Shown here piece by piece: positions 57,126-64,000 of a DNA stretch of 64,000 bases. The DNA is from Plenodomus lindquistii. Taxonomy: Eukaryota; Ascomycota; Dothideomycetes; Pleosporales; Leptosphaeriaceae. The stretch covers positions 806,001 to 870,000 of the forward strand of contig JANUWI010000008.1 in the NCBI GenBank assembly GCA_025504975.1. The letters run 5' to 3'. The notes beneath the pieces were generated by a model, which was given only the letters and a program-made list of their open reading frames with translations, ran no database searches and had not been told where the DNA came from. The translations under genes and the position numbers were made by a program. Within the stretch, counting starts at the first letter, position 1; the number at the start of each line of letters is the position of its first letter.

Positions 57126-60100
57126 CTACTTGCACATGCTGGCCGTGACTAACAATTCTCTCTCTGCCGTGCTCGAAAAACGCACAGCACCCAACCAAGC
57201 CTTCAGCCACGCCAACAATGCGCGGTGCTGCGTCTGCCGACGCTGGAACACCGTCTGGAAGGCCTTACACGCCAGCCTGTTCACTCGTCAGCAGCTGCAG
57301 CCATCTCCCATCCCAAGGCACTCGGCCTTGCCGCACTTACCACTGAAGTTGCCGTCGTGAGATCAGCTTCAACACACCGCCGTCAGTGCCACGCAAGCGT
57401 GCACGTCGCTGCAGCATCACGAATGCTAGCGCTATCATATTTTCCACCGTTCCTATCGTTGTTGAGTATGCGTTAGCAAGATCCTTTTGGTAGTCATGGC
57501 CACAGCCACGACCGCATCGAGTGCTCCTGGATATCCCCCCTGCAGCCGTCATTGGACGGAGCTGCCGAGACCTTCCTCCAGCTACGGATAGTCTACTACG
57601 GAAGATGCTTTGGGTAAGACTTTGACATACGGATAAGCAAGCTCGAACACGTCTTTCGCACCCTTGACAAAACGTATACGTATTCTACGCATCTCACCGC
57701 CGCTGAGTGGAAACTTCGATATAGGTTCGTCAACACCGTTCCAACGCTGTTCAGTGTCATGTCGATGAGCATCGCTTTGAGTTGAATCTTGAAACCACTG
57801 TCCACGGTCAGCCAATGTCCTCTTGGTAAGCACCTCCATTGGGCCATTGTGTGATCCAGAATGGCAGCGCATGTGTATAATAGCCCACTTACTTGAGTGC
57901 CTTGCGGTGTAGTGTCTGGCCCGGCAATTTCGACAGGTCTACTGTCAGAGAATTTTCCACATCTGATGCGCATCAGTCTCAACTTACAGACAATGGGCCA
58001 AACGTTCTCTTACCAGTCTTGTTAGGGCACTCTGCCTTCTTTTTGACTTCTAACGTCTCGGTATCGATGCAAACGCCACAATATGGAAACTGGGAGTTTG
58101 CGGGAATCCTTGCGATTCTGCCACCGTCATCCGTGAACATATCAAAGTTTGTGAGCGATTTACTGGGTCGAACAATTACTCCGTAATCCTTGTGACCACG
58201 ATGCATGACACGCACAAAGCGCTCTGCAGTCGAGCGGTTGGTAGCAATCAACAGAAAGTCGTCAAGGAGCCGAAGCAGGAGACACCCCTCTTCCGATGCA
58301 AAGCCTAGTACATCGCGTTCAAGCTCGGCGTAGAAAAAGTTGCACAGGATGCTCGACAGCACGGAGCCCTGAGGAATCCCACTCTTCTGACGATAGTACT
58401 TCTTGCCGATCTTGACCAGGTTGCGCTCGACATGTTCCCGCAACAGTTGCATCAAGTCGTCTTTAGTCTCGTGTCGTTGTAAGTCGGTATTCACAAAGAT
58501 CGTGTTGGCCTTCGTCCCTGCCAACTTATTTTGGATGAGCTGGCTAAATGACATGACTTGGTCAGTCGGTCCGCTATGCGCAACATAGCGCTTGAGTGGT
58601 TTGGGGTTGACGTGTTGTCCGTTGAGCTGCTGTAAATCACCCAGTGGGGCTACCTCGACATGTTTTCCTGTCGTGTAAGACTGAAGAGTCAAAAGACTAT
58701 CGATCATTTGCAAGACCCGTCCTTGCGGAATTGTGTCAAAGCATGATTGTACGTCGACTTTAGCAAAATAAAGTGGCCTACCACTTAGGTGTTTGACGTG
58801 TAGTGATTCTCTGTAGGCTGTGATCTTGGGGAGCATGTCGCCCACAGAGAACAGAGAACCCCCGAAGCGTTCGAGCTGTAGCGACTAGGTGCAATTAGCA
58901 ATGGCGTGAAGCCAGTCCGTAGTAACCCACCTTCTCATATGTGATGGCATTGAATACGGGCGCCATGGCGGTATTAATACTTATCCCTAGTGAAGTGACG
59001 CCATTTCGGATGACTTGTTGCCTACGCTTCAAGTTCATAATCGTTCTGAAGCCAACCTTTTTCGGCAACAATCGGATCTTGCTGAAACCTAGCCGTCGCG
59101 CGGATAGCAGCTTTCCCGTGTTCTCCACTGGCATTTCCTCAAACATTCTTGCCTTCAGCATCATCAGAGCTGGTTCTGTCAACATGCGCCACACATCGTG
59201 TCGGAAGTAGAATAGTCGATGCCGATGCACATTTGACTCAGTGACATGAAAATTAGATCTGATCAGAGGTACCAAGAACGAGTCGAAGAGCCAATAGACG
59301 AACTCAAAGAAAATCTCTTTGCGCTTCTTGAAGTCGGATGTGGCGAGCTTGTGGCTGTTCTCTCCACGCTGCAGATCAAGCCACTCTAATGTCGTAATCT
59401 GCCGTGTATGAGATTCGGGTCTTCAGACATGATGACATGTTACCTACTTGTAGCTTCTGCGTGACCTGGTGGAGGGTCAAGGTTTCAAATCTACGCAGGT
59501 GTATGAATCGATCTATCCAATACATCACGACACGCTTGTTGTCATCGCCACCCCAGAAGTCTTTTGGGATCACCTTAGCGATCACAGCGCGACAAAAGGC
59601 CGAAACATGTGCCGTAGGACATGCGAAGTCCGTGAAGCATGTTTGTTCAACCTTCCTGCGTTCTTCCTGGACGCCATTGTCGTTGTTGCAGCCATCTCCC
59701 GACTTGTTAGAGACATCGATGTCGTTTAGAGGTCGCCGATTCGAACGTTTCCAGTCTGGTTTTGGCGACAATGGTAAACCCTGTTCGTCTTAGTAGTAGC
59801 CTTTTCAGATGAGGGTGCACGCTAGTACCTCTATATGACAATGGTGCCGAAGGATCTCCATGTACGAGCACCGTTTGTGAAGGATTCGCATCTTTTTCAC
59901 CAAAGCCCGTGCAGCACCTCTAAGTCTTTTTGGCACACGAGCTCTCCACCTCGCAATTTCCAGTGGATCTCCTGACTTTATCCCCAGCCTCTGGCACATG
60001 CTGTGATGAATATCTGATTCTCTCAATGTGTAGTCCTTGAAGGGCATAGCAGATTCTCTGGCGTCGACTTTCGATACGAAGGCATTGTGTAAGCTGAATT

Positions 60101-61274
60101 GACGAGGAAAGATGTATCGCATGATTTGTATCACATGGTCTTCGTTCTGGAGATCAGGATACCGATTCAAAACATCTGCAAAGTCCATTAGTGAATTATC
60201 AAGAGTTCAAGGAGCCCAGGTACGGACGTATATGCCGCATGCCAAAATTCACACCCCCTTTAGCATTGAGAGCTGCTCTCGCATACAGCATGCGACTGCG
60301 AACGAAATGAATCGAACCGAGCGTTCTGGTCTCACTGTTTAGACGATTTTTGTGTATGGGTACCTCGAGTGGAAGCATGGACTGATCGGTGCGGGACTCA
60401 AATTTCGTCCTAGACGGCTTCACTTCGGATATTGGCAAGCCGCTCAACTGATACAGGTTCCCGAGACCTTTTTCAATGGGAAGGAATATTGAGCAGTCTA
60501 GGAGTAGACCTGCCATCAGGCGATCGCCGCCTGGGCCAAGCAATGCATGCAGCCGACACCAAGGTGCCGATTTCAACGCCTTTGCTTGCTCGTTGGGGTG
60601 GCGCTCAATCAAGCCAGGGATGGAGCAGAAAGGCTTGTTATCTTCAACTCCGTGGTGATGTGTGGAGGCACCCCGTTGAAAACCATAACACAACAAATGG
60701 GCTGGTTTGTGAGTGGCTGATCGTTTGAACAAGCACCATATTACAAAGTCGACAATCTGTTTTTGATCAGAAGGGAAGCCAGTTTGTTTGTGGACGAGCG
60801 GTGCATAGCCGTGAACATTTGGTTGAAACATACCTCAGACTGTAATAAATACCCTGGGTTATAAGTGCCACCACTTGTTCCATGTGACCGCTGCTGCGTG
60901 AAAGCGTGAAAGTCTTGATGTCGCCACTTCACAGTTTGGTCGATAGCCTCTGCACATGTACCAGTCTCTATACCGACCAAAGTTGTGTCGAGCAAGCGTA
61001 CAACCTCCTCATCTATTGGTTGTGTCGACTGTGCATTGGAAGCAGACGAAGAACAGCTGATCTGGGCTATTCTTCGACGTCTGTTCTTGGAAGAGTCCGA
61101 GAGTTGCGATAGGATATAGTGGCGTAGTGTAAGTACACGCGGGTATAGACGTCGTAAGACAGGATGGTCCACAGAATGAGGTGTGCTAGCGGCAGATTGG
61201 CTGGGTGAACCAGCAGTGCGCTTCGCTTTCTTACAGGGCGTTGCAGTGGCCCGAGAGACATGCTTCCGCTTCAT
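57126..61274 (-). CDS. TERT: telomerase reverse transcriptase (TERT)
   Basis: Ten exons give 1162 residues: 61274-60834, 60756-60228, 60175-59829, 59780-59448, 59398-58931, 58884-58014, 57962-57893, 57797-57631, 57452-57341, 57276-57126. Introns are 46-95 nt except the eighth (178 nt). Order: basic N-terminus; TEN-like region with HLLCYGFQRG; RNA-binding region joining GVNFGMRHIHVLNRYP; T motif FFEFVYWLFDSFLVPLI; motifs 1-2 (FSKIRLLPKKVGFRTIMNL); motif A AKVDVQSCFD (D750); motif B' IPQGSVLSSILCNFF; motif C LLRLLDDFLL (D914, D915); motif D; and the C-terminal thumb with LHRKALNGFKIQ, LTNLYRSFHSAA, TVENMIALAFVML and WLACKAFQTV. All three catalytic Asp are present. It synthesises telomere repeats on the telomerase RNA. 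A shorter gene ending near 57596 would lose the thumb. Confidence 0.94.
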
Positions 61275-63044
61275 GTTGTATATCAGAGGCTAGAGGCAAG
61301 AAGAATGATCGCGTACTCTGGGTTGTATGAGACTGTAGTGGAGTGGTGCCCAGGTGTCGAACTGTCGAACCCCCAAAGCATCATGTGGTAGCTGCGCGGA
61401 CGCCCAGGCGTTCCTGACGCTAGTTTAGCCCTCCCGCATTCTCTACCATGTCGGTATCCCTGCTGTGGGCCCATGTCTTTTGCCTTATAATTTTCGAAAC
61501 ATCAAGCACCAAAGTATGCACAAGACTGCACGAGTAAAGCAGTGGGAGGATTATGTTCTACATTGTTCTCTTGGAAGACTCTTTAGTGAACGGCTCTATT
61601 TCAATTGTTACTTTTGACACTAGCTGGAAGAACGACTGCTCGCCATGGCGCTCACCTGCCAGCGGGTGCCAGATGAATGTACGCCAATGTCAATGGTGCG
61701 ATCCATATCAATAGACGGGCATTATTCCAGCCGTCCATAGCGGGGCAGAGAGTGAGATGCCAAGTGTTGATATGCGTCATCGACAGCACATGCCTCAGGA
61801 CTAGAGGTGGTAAGAGTGCTGCCCTAAGCTCAGCTACGTGCAGCCGGCGTCGGCTCACAATGCTCCAACATTGCTACTGGATACATAAAGTGATGGATGC
61901 CACGTAAACAGAAATCAGACCTCGTATTTCTAGCAATGTGGTTCTCCGTGTTTTCGACGGCTACAAGGCCCGTGTGATGAGTACAGTGTAGTACTGTTCC
62001 AGTAACGGAAAAGTGCAGGAAATTTGAGGATCAAGGTGCTCGCAGTACTCTCTTCGGTGATCAGAAGACATCCTAGACAACTCTAAGATAGGAACGCGTC
62101 AGCCTTGCTGTCCTTGAGATGTCAGTCGAAGATGTGCATCTTGTTAGACATCGAAGTGCTTTCCGCCCGCGGCCATTTTGTGAGAACAATGCTCATCTAC
62201 ATATGTCGTCTTTCACAATGCAAAGTCAGACCTCAGCTTTCGCCGGGTGTGTTCGAATGTAGGCAGAACGTACGTTGATGAAACCTAACACCATTGGATG
62301 CTCTCACTTTGACGTGATGAACTTTCTTCTTACCTTGGTTTTAGCGTATGCTACTGTATGTTGGTGGGTATGAACAAGACACATTTTCTGAGCGTAAGCA
62401 CTGTGCGGTGTGCCTGGGCCCCGGGATGGAACGCTGATGGACACGGGACGGCTGCTAGCTCTGGGGCCGGGGAAGTGGGACGGATCAACCCTGAAAGAAG
62501 CGGCCGTATGTCCATTGTCGAGACAAAAATGAAGGATGGGGTTGGGGGGGAATCGGACCGGGCTGTGGGCAAAATGGTACACTGTACATGGCGTTTCATG
62601 GGCTGCAGCTGCCAATCTAACAGCTGCACCAGCCTGCAAGGACAGTTTCGTGACGCTGAGGCGGCCAGCAATCAGCTCTCCCCACCGGGCTTTGCGAAGC
62701 GGGCAACCACGACGCCGCCGCCCGCAACAGCGTACAGGTTGCCAGTCGCCTGCTCCAATTCGCACCACCAGTCGTCCCGCCCCCCGCCCCCGTCTTCCCC
62801 CACCCCCTCAAGGCATCTCGCACGCCTGGCCCAGCAGCGCTCCCGCCCCGAGCAGCCCGATCTTTTCACTGCGTCCACTGTGCCTCTACGGACCCGAGCC
62901 GGCTGAAACACCAGATACAGCGGTGCTGCGCCATTGGCCGAGCCCTCGACGAGAGCTGCTGCGTGCCTGGCGGTGATTGGACAAGGCCCTCCTCTGCGCT
63001 CTGCCCACCTGCACGGGCGAGGATGGAACAACAGAGCGCAAGAC
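61275..63044. promoter_or_regulatory. divergent intergenic region, TERT to terminal gene
   Basis: 1.77 kb between the starts of TERT (leftward) and the last gene (rightward). The right end (62650-63040) is C-rich and looks like a long 5' UTR. Open frames at 62304-62976 on both strands carry no domain. No RNA gene was recognised. Confidence 0.4.
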
Positions 63045-64000
63045 ATGGAGCACGATGATCGCACCGCCGTGCTCAACTGGGTGCAGGCAACGTCCCTCGA
63101 GCCCCTCGACGAGAGCACCACCGCGCACCACGGCCATGTAGCCCATGGCCAGCGCCTCGACGACCCCGAGCCCCAGCCTGTCCTCGACGACTTGTACGCC
63201 ATCCACAGCCCCTCTGCGCACCACGAGCATGGGCATGCCCACGACCACGACCACGACCACGCCCACGCCCACGCCCACACCGACGCCTCCCACGCCCACG
63301 CCCACGCCATGCCGTCGACCCGTCCGCGCACCTCGTCCTCGACCACCGGCGGCCAGCGCTCCGCCTCAGGCCCGCCCACCTCGACCACACCCACCCGCGC
63401 ATCCCCCTCCGTCTCCAAGGTCAAGGCATTGGCCGAGAAGTTTGAACGCGAACGCTCGGCCAGCAGCGGCGATCCGGCGTCGACAACGTCTGCTGCCGTG
63501 CGCTCGCGGTCCCGGGATCCCACCCGCGCCGGCGCCTCCAGCTACGACCCAGCAACAAGGCGAGCGCGGACGAGCATGTCGTCGACTGCATCGACAGCGT
63601 CTGCTGCGCGCCCTGCCAAGGAACCCTCGTACGGCAACTACACCTTTTCCCATCTGAAGAAGCGCGAGCGACCCCAGCCGGCTCCTGCGTCCCCGCGCAA
63701 CACGCACCGAGCCAACGGCAGCAGGGGCAGTGTCGACCAGCACATTACGCCTGCGCGGGCCAAGGTGGCCTCGCCCGCCCGAAGGCCGGCTTCTGGTGGA
63801 CGACAGCCTCTGTTTGGCGAGGTCAGCGCGTTGCAGCTTGCAGGACCTGGCTTCGGCATCCCCACGCTCGACGGCGCCTCGGGCGACGGGTCTGGCACTT
63901 CGCACAGGGCTGCTGCGTCCTCCAGCGCGCCCCACGACGAGCAGCTGGCTGTTGACACTGCTGCACCGACGTTTGGCGCCGACGAGCAGACCGCAACGCC
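63045..64000 (+). CDS. disordered His/Asp-rich protein, 5' part only
   Basis: From ATG 63045 the frame stays open to the window end (318 codons). It starts MEHDDRTAVLNWVQ, then has a His-Asp-Ala run (HDHDHDHAHAHAHTD, about residues 64-85) encoded by a CAC-based repeat, then a Ser/Thr/Arg/Pro-rich segment with one short helix (KVKALAEKFERERS) and the block YGNYTFSHLKKRERPQP, which looks conserved. Such N-termini precede folded domains in large fungal polarity and Rho-exchange proteins, but no domain is in view, so I leave the identity open. Confidence 0.6.
   Translation, partial: MEHDDRTAVLNWVQATSLEPLDESTTAHHGHVAHGQRLDDPEPQPVLDDLYAIHSPSAHHEHGHAHDHDHDHAHAHAHTDASHAHAHAMPSTRPRTSSSTTGGQRSASGPPTSTTPTRASPSVSKVKALAEKFERERSASSGDPASTTSAAVRSRSRDPTRAGASSYDPATRRARTSMSSTASTASAARPAKEPSYGNYTFSHLKKRERPQPAPASPRNTHRANGSRGSVDQHITPARAKVASPARRPASGGRQPLFGEVSALQLAGPGFGIPTLDGASGDGSGTSHRAAASSSAPHDEQLAVDTAAPTFGADEQTAT
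63231..63308 (+). repeat. CAC-based hexanucleotide repeat in coding sequence
   Basis: GACCAC and GCCCAC units encode alternating His with Asp or Ala in the terminal gene. The codons keep the frame, so length variation is tolerated. The run could bind metal ions; that is inference. Confidence 0.8.

Noticed and set aside
57596..57598. TERT stop codon at the end of the 57797 exon
   Set aside because: It lies inside an intron with a GTATGT donor; the downstream exons continue TERT thumb motifs.
1..64000. tRNA and other small RNA genes
   Set aside because: I looked for B-box-like GGTTCGANNCC and snRNA landmarks by eye. The hits (for example near 1245, 12190 and 59745) lie inside coding exons or lack an acceptor stem.

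Overview
This 64 kb window is nuclear DNA of a filamentous ascomycete. The protein set, the short introns (about 44-180 nt, mostly 46-65, with GTRAGT-like donors and CTAAC/CTGAC branch points 6-15 nt before the acceptor) and the gene-dense, intergenically GC-balanced layout fit Dothideomycetes, probably Pleosporales. That placement is inference; no marker gene fixes the species. I see no transposon, rRNA, tRNA, CRISPR array or AT-rich RIP block.

About 25 protein genes can be supported, and I rebuilt most of their exon structures by hand from splice signals, reading phase and family motifs. Left part (0-16.5 kb): the 3' end of a Svp26/TEX261 ER cargo-receptor gene, a BTB protein, a two-TM protein, a Zn2Cys6 regulator, ARPC1 and mitochondrial ribosomal mS41 (head to head), phosphomannomutase SEC53, a 1250-residue coiled-coil protein with a likely frameshift near its end, and a DUF3074-type protein. 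Middle (17.9-33.3 kb): a SAM + HMG-box regulator, six-exon LSM5, a WRN-like exonuclease protein, a 2-oxoglutarate dioxygenase, a GRGG-repeat (DUF3602) protein, a gene-poor stretch of about 4.7 kb, and a CFEM GPI-anchor protein. Right part (33.7-64 kb): recyclin-1, a DEK_C-SWIB protein, a securin (Cut2) candidate, tropomyosin, Rrp17/NOL12, geranylgeranyltransferase-I beta, an F-BAR/DEP/RhoGAP protein, an arginine-rich disordered protein, a synaptojanin-type phosphatase, a TBC protein, telomerase reverse transcriptase (TERT, ten exons) and the start of a disordered His/Asp-rich protein running off the end.

The genes are mostly housekeeping. The right half is rich in polarity and membrane-traffic functions (recyclin, tropomyosin, CDC43, RGD2-like, synaptojanin, TBC). 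I take this as ordinary gene order, not an operon-like system. The observations most worth follow-up are the two GAP domains (TBC and RhoGAP) that both lack the catalytic arginine, the securin candidate, the full TERT model whose last exons are easy to miss, the apparent homopolymer frameshift at 11166-11170, a GC-AG intron in ARPC1, a NAGNAG acceptor in LSM5, a 7-nt first coding exon, and a candidate spliced short-ORF transcript at 29.0-29.7 kb.
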